Shown here one piece after another: positions 34,819-43,173 of a stretch of DNA of 50,928 bases. Numbering within the stretch: position 1 is the first letter of the stretch; the number at the start of each line of letters is the position of its first letter. A program made the translations under genes and the position numbers. Under the pieces are notes generated by a model. It was not told the origin of the DNA, made no database searches, and saw nothing but the letters and a program-made list of their open reading frames with translations. This DNA is from Candidatus Eiseniibacteriota bacterium (GTDB taxonomy: Bacteria > Eisenbacteria > RBG-16-71-46 > CAIMUX01): contig JAKQSZ010000016.1 in the NCBI GenBank assembly GCA_029569475.1, positions 1-50,928 on the forward strand. Direction: 5' to 3'.

Positions 34819-37704
34819 ATGAAACTGGAACGAATGCTGATCCGAAGCCTGCGCGGGCCCAGCCAGCCAGCAACAGGGCGCCAACGGCACTTGAGCACAG
34901 GCATACGCATGTTTCTCGTGGCCGTCTTGACCCAGATGGTGGCCTCCGCCAGCCACGGACACCCAGGTGACAGCCTGCCGGAGGGCATGTCGCGCCACAC
35001 GGGCGGCGATCCCGGCAATCGCTGCGAGTTGACGGTCATGAACCGGGTGGGCGCCTTGCCGGCGGCGCTCACGGTCGCGGAGCAGGAGAACCTGCTGGAT
35101 CAGGACATCGCGACCGGAGTCCGGATCGACGGCGGAGAACGCGCCGGGGTCGAGGTGCTTTTCCAGGGAGCGCCCCGCTGGATCAGCCGGGTCGAGGCCG
35201 TCTGCGAGCCGGGGCTCTACGTTGTCGAGGTGCTCGACCTCGACCGGGAGTGGCGCTTCTACGCGACAGGGGAGTTCACCGTCCCATCGGCCGGCCCGCT
35301 GGCTCTTCACGGGACCGCCAGCAAGGTCCTCGGCCTGCGTCTCCTCCGCGCCGAGCCGGGGGCATGGCAGCTATCGGAGCTGGGCGCCTGGTTCTCCCAG
35401 TCCGACCCGGATGACGGGGGCTCGAACCCGTTGAGCGACACGGGCGGCCCCTCGCGCTTTCACTATGACTGGTGCAACGACTATCCGGGCAGCAGCAACG
35501 ACCTGAACAAGTGCGATGACGACGCGGTGGGCGCCTGGAATGGTCTGCCCTCGGCCTGGGACCTCTTCGGCGGTCACGGCAACTCCAACGCCAAGGAGAT
35601 CCACTTCAAACGCAACGACATCGGCGACGGCGACAACGGAGGTCACGTCGACGGCGCGGACCTCGGCTACTATGCCGGCCACGGTGACGCGAGCGACTAT
35701 GACAGTTACTACGGAGAAGACCTGACGTCGCTCGCCTGGTGCACGAGCGACGATGACGATGATGGTTTGCCGAGCGATTCGCGAGCCTGCTGGGGCGACG
35801 GGGACATGGAGTGGGTGGCGATGGCGGCGTGCTGGATCCTGGAGAGCCCCTCGCGCGGGGAGTGGGCCAACGCCTTCAATGGCGCGCACCTGATTTGCGG
35901 CGCGGCGACGACCATTCCGGACTACAAGTTCGGCATCACGTTCTCCGACCGGCTCGTCGACAACGGCTCCTTCGACACGGCCAAGACCGTCAAGTCCTCC
36001 TGGTTCGACGCCATCGACCGGGGCATCGGGGCGAATCTGACGGCCGTGGTGATCGGAGAGAACAGCTCCATGGGCAACGACTACATCTGGGGTGAGGGCT
36101 CCGTCGCCTCGGATCCCGTGGTCGATGGCAGCTACTCCTCGTGGTCGTACAACACCGGCGCCGCGGCGGGCCCCGGCGGGGGCGCCCCCGCGCCGGACAT
36201 CATCGGACCCCCGGCCCCTGAATCGCTGGTTCGTTTCCCGGCCCTGGCGGAACGCGGTTTCGCGGTCAGCATCGAGCCGGCGGTCCTCAATCGCGACTCA
36301 CAGGCCGAGATGCCGGTCTACAACGTGATTCCGGCGACGGTGGACTCCGCCTATGTCCGTCAGATCGCCAACCGGTTCTGCCAGATCAACGGGCGGTTCT
36401 GCGGCGCGCCCCTCGGCCCCGGGGATCCCGGGGAAGTGAACGTGATCGACGGCGCCCACGAACTCCGAGTCACTCTGGGCACCGGTTCGATCCACTACGA
36501 GAACACGGCCCGTTGGCTGACCTGGCGCAACCGCGCCCCGCGGCTCCTGCTCGATGAGTCCGTCGTCGATCGAGCTTCGGAGATCCTGACTGCTCTGCAG
36601 CGGCGTCCGGCGGATGCCATCGAGACCGAGGTGAGCTACCTATGGCAGGAACTGCGGCTCAAGGATGACGATACGGCCGACCCGGACAGCTCGTTTGCCG
36701 TTGCCACCCGGGTGGCCTTCCGGCGCGAACTGGGCACGGGCGAGAAGTTCCCGGTGGTCGGACCGGGCGGCGTCATCTCGGTCGCCCTCGGACAGGACGG
36801 CGAGCTGCAGAGAATCTTCGAGGGTGGCTGGAGACGCCTGATCCCCGGAGGAACGGTTCCGCTCATGCCCCTGGAGGCCGCCATCGAGGCGCTCAACAGG
36901 TACGGGTGGGACGCGGCGGTCGAGGAGCTGAGGACGCGACTCGACGAGATCATCGTGCTGGATTGGGAACTCGGCTACTACGAGCCCGCGGCGGACGTGA
37001 ACACTCCGCGGATCACGCCGGTGTACATCCTGCACTGCCTGATCTCCCACGAGGGGGACGCGACGGTTCCGGCGGACATCTACGTCTGGGCGGACCGGAT
37101 GCGTCCGCGAGCGGAGGTGATCACTCCGGGTGACGGCACGCCTGTCCTGGTCGGCGCGGAGGTCTGCTTCGAGGGAGACGCCGAGGCCGGCGTCGAACCC
37201 TATCAGTTCCGCTGGACCGATGACCTGGGCCGCCTCCTGGGCGAAGGCCCATCGATCTGCGCCCGCTTCCCCGCTCCGCCGGACACCGGCGATGGGAGCG
37301 CGGACTGGGTGCGCACCGTCGAGCTGTCGGTCATCGATGCCAGGGGGCGCGAAGGCACTGCCTTTGTCACGCTCATCCTGGAGGAGAACACGAGCGGGAC
37401 GCCCGAGCGCGCGCAGAGCCAGCACCTGACGCTGGCGCGGAGCTCGCCGAATCCCTTCCGCGACGTCACGCTGTTGCGCTTCGAGCTGCCGGGAAGCGAA
37501 CGGGTGCCCACCTCGCTGCGCGTCTTCGACGCCTCGGGAAGGTTGGTCCGCACGCTGATCGATGCGCCGATGACGGGCGGGTCGTACCAGGTGCTCTGGG
37601 ATGGGCGGGACGAGCGCGGAAAGACGGCCGCGGCGGGGGTGTACTTCTCGAGGCTGCAACGGGGCGGAGGCACATCGGAGAGCCGGCTGCTCTTGGTTCG
37701 ATAG
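34819..37704 (+). CDS. Large secreted protein, DUF6345-like with a possible clan-CD cysteine-peptidase dyad, FlgD-Ig-like C-terminus
   Basis: A 961-residue exported protein. The signal region is about 28-48 (after a long charged N-terminus). Residues about 213-430 resemble DUF6345: FHYDWCNDY, DLGYYAGHGDASDY and EWVAMAACWILESP. His288 in the YYAGHG strand end and Cys338 in the AMAAC strand end are placed as in caspase/gingipain-type (clan CD) peptidases, where a His-Gly and an Ala-Cys follow two hydrophobic strands. Catalysis is my inference. A mixed region of about 400 residues follows, then an Ig-like domain (about 790-870) and the sorting module (SSPNPFRDVTLL, VLWDGRDERGK, GVYFSRL, final Arg). 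The ATG at 34819 has AAGGAGAT 5-6 bases upstream. A strong terminator hairpin follows. Confidence 0.82.
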   Translation: MKLERMLIRSLRGPSQPATGRQRHLSTGIRMFLVAVLTQMVASASHGHPGDSLPEGMSRHTGGDPGNRCELTVMNRVGALPAALTVAEQENLLDQDIATGVRIDGGERAGVEVLFQGAPRWISRVEAVCEPGLYVVEVLDLDREWRFYATGEFTVPSAGPLALHGTASKVLGLRLLRAEPGAWQLSELGAWFSQSDPDDGGSNPLSDTGGPSRFHYDWCNDYPGSSNDLNKCDDDAVGAWNGLPSAWDLFGGHGNSNAKEIHFKRNDIGDGDNGGHVDGADLGYYAGHGDASDYDSYYGEDLTSLAWCTSDDDDDGLPSDSRACWGDGDMEWVAMAACWILESPSRGEWANAFNGAHLICGAATTIPDYKFGITFSDRLVDNGSFDTAKTVKSSWFDAIDRGIGANLTAVVIGENSSMGNDYIWGEGSVASDPVVDGSYSSWSYNTGAAAGPGGGAPAPDIIGPPAPESLVRFPALAERGFAVSIEPAVLNRDSQAEMPVYNVIPATVDSAYVRQIANRFCQINGRFCGAPLGPGDPGEVNVIDGAHELRVTLGTGSIHYENTARWLTWRNRAPRLLLDESVVDRASEILTALQRRPADAIETEVSYLWQELRLKDDDTADPDSSFAVATRVAFRRELGTGEKFPVVGPGGVISVALGQDGELQRIFEGGWRRLIPGGTVPLMPLEAAIEALNRYGWDAAVEELRTRLDEIIVLDWELGYYEPAADVNTPRITPVYILHCLISHEGDATVPADIYVWADRMRPRAEVITPGDGTPVLVGAEVCFEGDAEAGVEPYQFRWTDDLGRLLGEGPSICARFPAPPDTGDGSADWVRTVELSVIDARGREGTAFVTLILEENTSGTPERAQSQHLTLARSSPNPFRDVTLLRFELPGSERVPTSLRVFDASGRLVRTLIDAPMTGGSYQVLWDGRDERGKTAAAGVYFSRLQRGGGTSESRLLLVR

Positions 37705-38029
37705 ACGGAGAGGCCGAAGGCAACGGGACACAGCAGAGGGCCCGGGGGAGGTTCGCCTTTCCCGGGCTCGCCCTTACTCATCATCGGCCACCTTCCCCCT
37801 GTCGTGCCTTTCGGCGGCGGCCTGGCCAGGCGGCGATCTCGACCTCATCCTCGCCAGCCAGTGTCCCACCGCCGCCTCCGCAGGTTGCCACCGGAGGGGG
37901 ACAGCGCTAGCCTCGCCGCGGCGGACCGGGGCGCTGGGCTCAGCAAAGGGGGCCCCGCACTCGTCCCGCTGGGATCGCCAGGCCGCGAGCGTCCTGCGTT
38001 GCGGCACGAACACGAAGAGGTCGAGCAGC
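37705..38029. other. Intergenic region with terminator, then no recognisable feature
   Basis: A 325-bp gap. After the hairpin at 37738-37769 the sequence is GC-rich without a convincing promoter. The flippase frame is open well upstream of its chosen start, but this part encodes an Arg/Ser/Pro-rich sequence unlike the family. Confidence 0.55.
37738..37769 (+). terminator. Strong rho-independent-type hairpin with TTCG tetraloop
   Basis: A 12-bp stem (37740-37751 with 37756-37767, two G-T wobbles) closes on the very stable TTCG loop, and two more pairs extend it outward. It begins 34 bases after the stop of the 34819-37704 gene. The following tract is CGCCCTTACT, not a clean T-run, so efficiency is uncertain. 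Confidence 0.65.
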
Positions 38030-39508
38030 GTGGCACCAGCTTCGAATCAGCGACCACCGTCCGATCGACCCTCCGAACCGGCGGTGCCGGCCTTCTCGAA
38101 AACGCTCCTCGTCTACGGAGCCGGCAGCGCGCTGCGCCGGCTGGCCGGACTTCTCCTGGTCCCGATCTACACACGGGCGCTCGCTCCCGGCGACTACGGG
38201 GTGCTCGCGCTCCTCGGCGTCCTGTCGGCTGTCTACGCCAACCTGGCGGACCTCGGCGTCACCCACAGCATCCTGCGTTTTCACGTCCGGGAAGCGAACG
38301 AAGCCGCCCGCCGTCAGGTGTTGAGCGCTTGCCTCCACATCCTGGCCCTGGCGGCGGCGCCCTCTCTGATCGCGGCGGCGCTTTCCCCCGGGATCGCGAG
38401 GGTGCTCCTCGACGACCCACGACTCTATCTTCTGGTGGCCCTCAGCATCGGCTCGACCTGGCTTGAGCTCCTGGTCCGGATTCCGATGGCGCCGCTTCGA
38501 TCCCGCCAGGAGTCCGGCCAGTTCGTGCGAATCAACCTGGCGCTGACCACGCTGACCCTCGGCTTGTCGATCCTGCTGGTGGTCGTCTTTCACCTGGGCG
38601 TGCTCGGGGTGGTGCTGGCGCAGCTCTTCACCAATGCGGCGGCGGCGGTCTGGCTTCTCGCCCGGCGGCTACCGCGGCCGTTGCCCCGGCCCGAGCGGGC
38701 CATGATGACCGCGATCCTGCGTTACGGGTTGCCTCTGGTTCCCTCGGGTCTGGGGCAGGTCTCGCTGAGGATGGCCGATCGTTACGTGCTGCGGCTCTTC
38801 GAGCCCCTCTCCGCGGTCGGCGTCTACTCGCTCGGGTACCGGATCGGCGAGGTGGTCACCACCGCCGCGGAGGCTTTCTGGACTGCCTGGGCCCCGTTCG
38901 CCTTTCGGGTCGCCCGGGAGGAAGGGGGACCGCGCCGCCTCGCCGAGGTGGGACATGCCTGGGCGGCCGTCACGATGCTGATGGGCTTGCTGCTCGTCCT
39001 GTTCAGCCGGGAGGCGATCTGGATCCTGACGCCGCCGGCGTACCACGGCGCCGCCGCGATCGTCCCGATCGTCGTTCTCGGCCTGACCTTCTCGGCCTTC
39101 TATCCGGTCGCGGAGATCCCGCTGTTGATCGCCGAACGAACGGCGCGCATCCCGGCGGTCAATGGGTCTGCGGCAGTCCTGAACCTGGGCCTCACGTTGC
39201 TGCTGGTTCCGCGCCTGCACATGGCCGGCGCGGCCTGGGCGACTGCCATCGCCTATGCCCTCCAGACCGCCGGCATGCTGTGGGTGGGCCGGGGCGCCTA
39301 TCCGCTGCCGCTTTCCTACCCGCGGCTGGGGCTGGCGGCCCTCGGCACGGTGGCGGTGGGGCTGACGGCGTTGCGGCTACAAGAGCAGCTCACCCCAATC
39401 TTCGCCGTGGCGATGAAGGCGCTGCTCCTTGGGGCCGCGGTCGGATGGATGTTCCTCCTCCGCCTGATCACGCTCGCGCGGTGGCGCGGGCTGATCACCT
39501 GGCGCTAG
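38030..39508 (+). CDS. Polysaccharide flippase (Wzx/MurJ superfamily)
   Basis: A 492-residue inner-membrane transporter with 12-14 predicted helices. The family N-terminus FSKTLLVYGAGSALRRLAGLLLVPIYTRALAPGDYGVLALL is followed by the second half beginning ILRYGLPLVPSGLGQVSLRMADRYVL, with its conserved positive residue near DRYVL. Wzx proteins flip undecaprenyl-diphosphate-linked glycans to the periplasm. I chose GTG 38030 (AGAGG 9 bases upstream) because the membrane domain begins about 25 residues later; an earlier start would add an unconserved Arg-rich stretch. The stop codon lies inside a 38-bp tandem repeat shared with the end of the convergent gene. It opens the second glycan cluster. 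Confidence 0.88.
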   Translation: MAPASNQRPPSDRPSEPAVPAFSKTLLVYGAGSALRRLAGLLLVPIYTRALAPGDYGVLALLGVLSAVYANLADLGVTHSILRFHVREANEAARRQVLSACLHILALAAAPSLIAAALSPGIARVLLDDPRLYLLVALSIGSTWLELLVRIPMAPLRSRQESGQFVRINLALTTLTLGLSILLVVVFHLGVLGVVLAQLFTNAAAAVWLLARRLPRPLPRPERAMMTAILRYGLPLVPSGLGQVSLRMADRYVLRLFEPLSAVGVYSLGYRIGEVVTTAAEAFWTAWAPFAFRVAREEGGPRRLAEVGHAWAAVTMLMGLLLVLFSREAIWILTPPAYHGAAAIVPIVVLGLTFSAFYPVAEIPLLIAERTARIPAVNGSAAVLNLGLTLLLVPRLHMAGAAWATAIAYALQTAGMLWVGRGAYPLPLSYPRLGLAALGTVAVGLTALRLQEQLTPIFAVAMKALLLGAAVGWMFLLRLITLARWRGLITWR

Positions 39509-39600
39509 CCGCTCGGGAGCCGGCACGGGCTGGTCACTGGCGCTAGCCGCTCGGGGGCCGGCATGGGCTGGTCACTGGCGCTAGTCGCTCGGGCCAGCCG
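39488..39600. repeat. 38-39 bp tandem repeat, 3 copies, spanning two convergent stop codons
   Basis: Units begin at 39488, 39527 and 39565 with GGGCTGGTCACTGGCGCTAG and continue (C/T)CGCTCGGG. The first copy encodes the last residues and TAG of the flippase; the last copy encodes the last residues and stop of the AsnB-like gene on the other strand. CTAG reads as a stop on both strands, so each copy offers stops in both directions. Confidence 0.88.
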
Positions 39601-41620
39601 ATCCGGCGGAGGCGGCGGCCGCAACACGCGCGAGTGTCTCCCCGAGGTCCTCGGGCGAGGCGCCGCCAAAGAAGAGACGGGCCCAGATCTCCAATCCGAC
39701 CAGCGTAAACACGAAGTAGGGGTCGCGCCGCAGGTGCTCGTGCACGGCCGCCATCTCCGAGGCGCCCCAGCGGAAGTACTCGCGCACCATGCCGTCGTCC
39801 AGGAGTCCGGCGGTTCTGTTCCACATGGCCTGCGGGAGCTCGAATCCGATCTTCGGCGCGTGACTGATCGCGGCCGGCAGGCGACGGCGGATGAGGAGGC
39901 GCGAGAGCCTCTTGCCCCGGCGCCCGTCGAACTTGTAGTCGGGCGGGAGATGGAGGCCGAAGTCGATCAGCGCGGTCTCCAGGTAGGGGACTCGAAGCTC
40001 CACCGAGGCGGCCAGGAACATCTTGTTGCGGCTGGGAAGCAGCGAGCCGAGGTGGATGTACACGTCGTCGAAGCACCGGGCCAGGAAGGCTCGGTCCTCC
40101 AGTCGCGGCAGGTCCGCCAGGCGTTGGAAGAGCGCCGCCTGGCGCAGATAACGCCTGCCGCCGTCGAGCAGAAGGGCGGCTCGGATTTCCCGGCGCGCGG
40201 CCAGATCGTCATCCACGTGGCGAAAGGGCTGGCGGGCCAGGAGAGGCAGATCGAGCGGGGCGAGGCGACGCCCCAGGCGGCCCAGCGTCCGCAAGGGCGG
40301 GACGTCCGGCCAGAGCCGGGCGTGCCATCGGCGTCTCCGCCACGTGGCATGGGCGCTGGCGTGCCAGCGGTAACCCCCGAAGAGCTCGTCGGCGCCCTCG
40401 CCCGAAAGGAGACCCTGGAACCCGTCCTCGCGCGCGGTCCGCGCGAGCAGGGCGCAGGCGATGTCATTGGCGAAGTAGAGCGGCTGGTCGTTGTGCAGCA
40501 CGGCCATGGGCCACAGGCGCAGACACGCGTCCCACGTCACGGACACCGGCCGCAGCTCCACTCCGAGGTGGCGGCAGACCAGGGAGGCCCGCCGGTGTTC
40601 CTCCCCGCCGACACCCTCGATATCGGCCACGTACGCGACCAGATCCGGGCGGCGCTCGCGCGCCAAGGCGGTAAGCAGGCTGGAGTCGATCCCTCCGCTG
40701 CACATGGCCGCGAGGGGCGCGCCGCCGCGTAGATGCAGATCCACGCTGGCGCCCAGCAGCTCTTCCAGGTGGCCTGCCGCCGCATCAAACCGGTCAGCCC
40801 CAGGACCTGGCCGCGAACCTGCACGGGCGGAGCGATCGGTCTTCGGGAAGAACGCCTGACCTCGAGCGATGCGGGCCACGTCCAGGTCGCGCAGGAGGTC
40901 GAACCAGGTGATCGACTCTGTCCGCTCCGGGGTGACGCGCAGGATCGACCCGGGCAGCACCGCCTCCACTTCGCGAAAGGGGGTCTCCGGGCCATCGAGC
41001 CGCTCGTGGTAGGCCAGGATGGTGACCGCTCGCAGGTCCGGCTCCGCCGGCACGGCCGGATGGGAAAGAACCGCCTTGATCTCTGAGCCGAAGGCGATGA
41101 AGTCCGGGGATCGGTAGAAGTAGAGCGGAACGATCCCCAGGCGGTCGCGGATGAGGTAGAGCGCGCGGGCGCGGCGGTCGTGGAAGGCCAGGGCGAACAT
41201 CCCGTTGAACCGCGGCGCCGCCTGGACGGGACCCCAGCGGTGCAGGGCGTGCAATACCACCTCGATGTCGGAGCGGCTGTGAAACCGGCACCCTTCCTTC
41301 TCCAGATCGCAACGCAGTTCCAGATGGTTGAAGATCTCGCCGCTCTGGCAGAGGACCGCCTCGCCGTCTCCGATCGCTACCGGCTGCCGGCCTTCGGAGG
41401 CCGTTGTCCGAAGCCCTGGGAACGCCGCTGCCCCAGACCCCGCGGAAGCAGGGGAGAGACCGCGAACGCCCAGCCGCCGGTGTCCCAGAGCGATGGGACC
41501 CTCCAGCCACCTTCCCTCGTCGTCCGGCCCACGGTGGCGCAATCGCGCGAGCATGGCGGTCAGGATGGCCGGGTCGGCGTCGCGGCCGTCGAGATTCCAG
41601 AAGCCGGCAATTCCGCTCAT
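39581..41620 (-). CDS. Asparagine-synthetase-like protein lacking the glutaminase nucleophile
   Basis: A 679-residue AsnB homologue. Residues 1-230 resemble the class II glutamine amidotransferase domain (RHRGPDDEG, ALGHRRLGVRGLS, LYLIRDRLGIVPLYFY). However, it begins Met-Ser-Gly-Ile-Ala-Gly-Phe where active enzymes have Cys as residue 2, and SGEIFN (93-98) replaces NGEIYN, losing the oxyanion Asn. Hydrolysis of glutamine is therefore unlikely. The synthetase domain keeps the ATP pyrophosphatase loop CSGGIDSSLL (Ser308-Asp312). Activation of a carboxylate by AMP and attack by ammonia or another amine is plausible. The ATG at 41618-41620 has GAGGAGGAG upstream and the AGC Ser codon follows directly. 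Two short inserts, at about 57-83 and 262-280, are low complexity. Such proteins occur in capsule and exopolysaccharide clusters. Confidence 0.87.
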   Translation of the reverse strand: MSGIAGFWNLDGRDADPAILTAMLARLRHRGPDDEGRWLEGPIALGHRRLGVRGLSPASAGSGAAAFPGLRTTASEGRQPVAIGDGEAVLCQSGEIFNHLELRCDLEKEGCRFHSRSDIEVVLHALHRWGPVQAAPRFNGMFALAFHDRRARALYLIRDRLGIVPLYFYRSPDFIAFGSEIKAVLSHPAVPAEPDLRAVTILAYHERLDGPETPFREVEAVLPGSILRVTPERTESITWFDLLRDLDVARIARGQAFFPKTDRSARAGSRPGPGADRFDAAAGHLEELLGASVDLHLRGGAPLAAMCSGGIDSSLLTALARERRPDLVAYVADIEGVGGEEHRRASLVCRHLGVELRPVSVTWDACLRLWPMAVLHNDQPLYFANDIACALLARTAREDGFQGLLSGEGADELFGGYRWHASAHATWRRRRWHARLWPDVPPLRTLGRLGRRLAPLDLPLLARQPFRHVDDDLAARREIRAALLLDGGRRYLRQAALFQRLADLPRLEDRAFLARCFDDVYIHLGSLLPSRNKMFLAASVELRVPYLETALIDFGLHLPPDYKFDGRRGKRLSRLLIRRRLPAAISHAPKIGFELPQAMWNRTAGLLDDGMVREYFRWGASEMAAVHEHLRRDPYFVFTLVGLEIWARLFFGGASPEDLGETLARVAAAASAGSAGPSD

Positions 41621-41922
41621 CTGCTCTCCTCCTCGTGCCGGCGAGCGCGCGCCGGGGAATGACCCATCACGGAGACGCACCGCCGCCGGCGCATCATAGA
41701 TCGATCCCTTCACCACGTCACGGTCGAGGATCGGACGCATCGTAAATCCCGTCGCACCCGGCAGGTTGAGCGGGTCAGTCCGCCGGCGCGCCTGAGCCAC
41801 AGGCGCGAGGCCTTTCTGTTCGCGTCGGAGCTTCCACGGCGGTAGAATCATCTCCGGCGATTACAGAGAGGGTGTCGAGCAGGCGACAAAAGCGACCGGC
41901 GCAGCGGAGTGGAGGGGGCAAG
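41621..41922. other. Divergent promoter region between AsnB-like and ATP-grasp genes
   Basis: A 302-bp gap. The minus side has the GAGGAGGAG ribosome site for the AsnB-like gene. The plus side has TAGAAT at 41843-41848 and the GGAGGGGG ribosome site at 41911-41918. No gene was seen. Confidence 0.55.
41843..41848 (+). promoter_or_regulatory. Putative -10 box for the ATP-grasp gene
   Basis: TAGAAT lies 75 bases before the ATG. TTCGCG, 18 bp upstream, is at best a poor -35. Low-confidence pattern call. Confidence 0.3.
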
Positions 41923-43173
41923 ATGCCAGGTGAACGCGCGAGGATGCATCCGGCTGTCGTGCTGGACATGGGCGTCAACGCCCTGGGTGTCATCCGTAGT
42001 CTGGGACGACGGGGTGTCCCCGTCTTCGGGCTCTCCTTCATCGAGCCCGGCGTCGCCCTCCGATCCAAATACTGCACCGTCGTCGATCGCCGCGGCGTCA
42101 TCCCGAGCGAGCTGGAGTATCTCTCGTGCCTGCAGTCTCTCTGCCGGCGCCTCCCCTCGCCGCCGGTGCTCTTTCCCACCAGCGACGAGACGCTCAATGT
42201 GCTCTCCCGCTACGAGGAAGAGCTTTCCGCGATCTCCCGCTATGTTCTGCCGGAGCGACGGACGTTGTACCAGATCCTGAACAAGGATGAAACCCACCGG
42301 CTGGCCGAAGGGTGCGGCGTGCGGGTTCCGGCGACCTGGCTGCCGACCTCCATCGACCAACTCACGGCGCTGGCGCCGGACCTCAAGTACCCGATCCTCT
42401 TCAAGCCGCTGAACCACTACAACGTCTATCTCCCGGGATTGGCCAAGAACCTCCGCTTCAACTCAGAAGACAACCTGCTGGCTTTCTTCACGGCCCGTCC
42501 CGACCTGGTCTACCAGGGCGTCTTCCAGGAGATCATCCACGGCGGGGACGGCCACATCCTGGTCTGCGCCGCCTATTTCGATCGTGATTCCCAGCCGCTG
42601 GCCATCTATACAGGGCGCAAGATTCGACAACTTCAACCGGACTTCGGCGTCACCAGTTTCGGGGTGAGCGAGGAGCTTCCGGTCATCGCGGAGATGACCG
42701 TGTGCCTGTTGAGCAAGATTCGCTTCCGAGGATTGGTCGCCGTCGAGTACGTGGAGGACCGCGCGAGCGGCGATATCTACTTCGTCGAGATCAATGCCCG
42801 TTCCTACTATCACAATGGCCTCTTCCGCGACTGCGGGGTCGACCTCTCCTGGATCGCCTACCTCGACGCTGTCGGCGACCCGTCCCTTCCGGCGGAACTC
42901 CGGCCGCGGCAACGGTACGGACGCAAGTGGCTGGACTTCGCCCGCGACGCGCGGTCGTTCCGCCAGAAGCGCAGGGCGGGGGAACTGGGCTGGATCCCCT
43001 GGCTCTCCAGCCTCCCGCAGGCCCGCTCGTTCGCCGTGCTGGACTTCGACGATCCGCTGCCCTTCGTGGACGGCATGACCCGGCTCATCGGCCGGCAGAT
43101 CCGCAAACCGCTGCGGCGGATGAGGGGACGGTCGCGTCATCCGGCCGGGGATGTGACCCGGCTGGCGCAATAG
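41923..43173 (+). CDS. ATP-grasp carboxylate-amine (or thiol) ligase
   Basis: A 416-residue cytoplasmic enzyme. A preATP-grasp domain (about 10-110: AVVLDMGVNALGVIRSLGRRG, LFPTSDETLNVL) is followed by the ATP-grasp fold. ATP-binding Lys161 lies in YPILFKP, HGGDGHIL is the lid region, and the magnesium site is EYVEDR/YFVEINAR with Glu289 and Asn291. The family activates a carboxylate as acyl phosphate and joins it to an amine; D-aspartate ligase is the nearest well-known relative in layout. The substrate is unknown. I chose ATG 41923 for its GGAGGGGG ribosome site; an in-frame GTG at 41872 has no good site. It is divergent from the AsnB-like gene, and its 3' end overlaps the PaaK-like gene by 37 bp tail to tail. 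Confidence 0.85.
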   Translation: MPGERARMHPAVVLDMGVNALGVIRSLGRRGVPVFGLSFIEPGVALRSKYCTVVDRRGVIPSELEYLSCLQSLCRRLPSPPVLFPTSDETLNVLSRYEEELSAISRYVLPERRTLYQILNKDETHRLAEGCGVRVPATWLPTSIDQLTALAPDLKYPILFKPLNHYNVYLPGLAKNLRFNSEDNLLAFFTARPDLVYQGVFQEIIHGGDGHILVCAAYFDRDSQPLAIYTGRKIRQLQPDFGVTSFGVSEELPVIAEMTVCLLSKIRFRGLVAVEYVEDRASGDIYFVEINARSYYHNGLFRDCGVDLSWIAYLDAVGDPSLPAELRPRQRYGRKWLDFARDARSFRQKRRAGELGWIPWLSSLPQARSFAVLDFDDPLPFVDGMTRLIGRQIRKPLRRMRGRSRHPAGDVTRLAQ

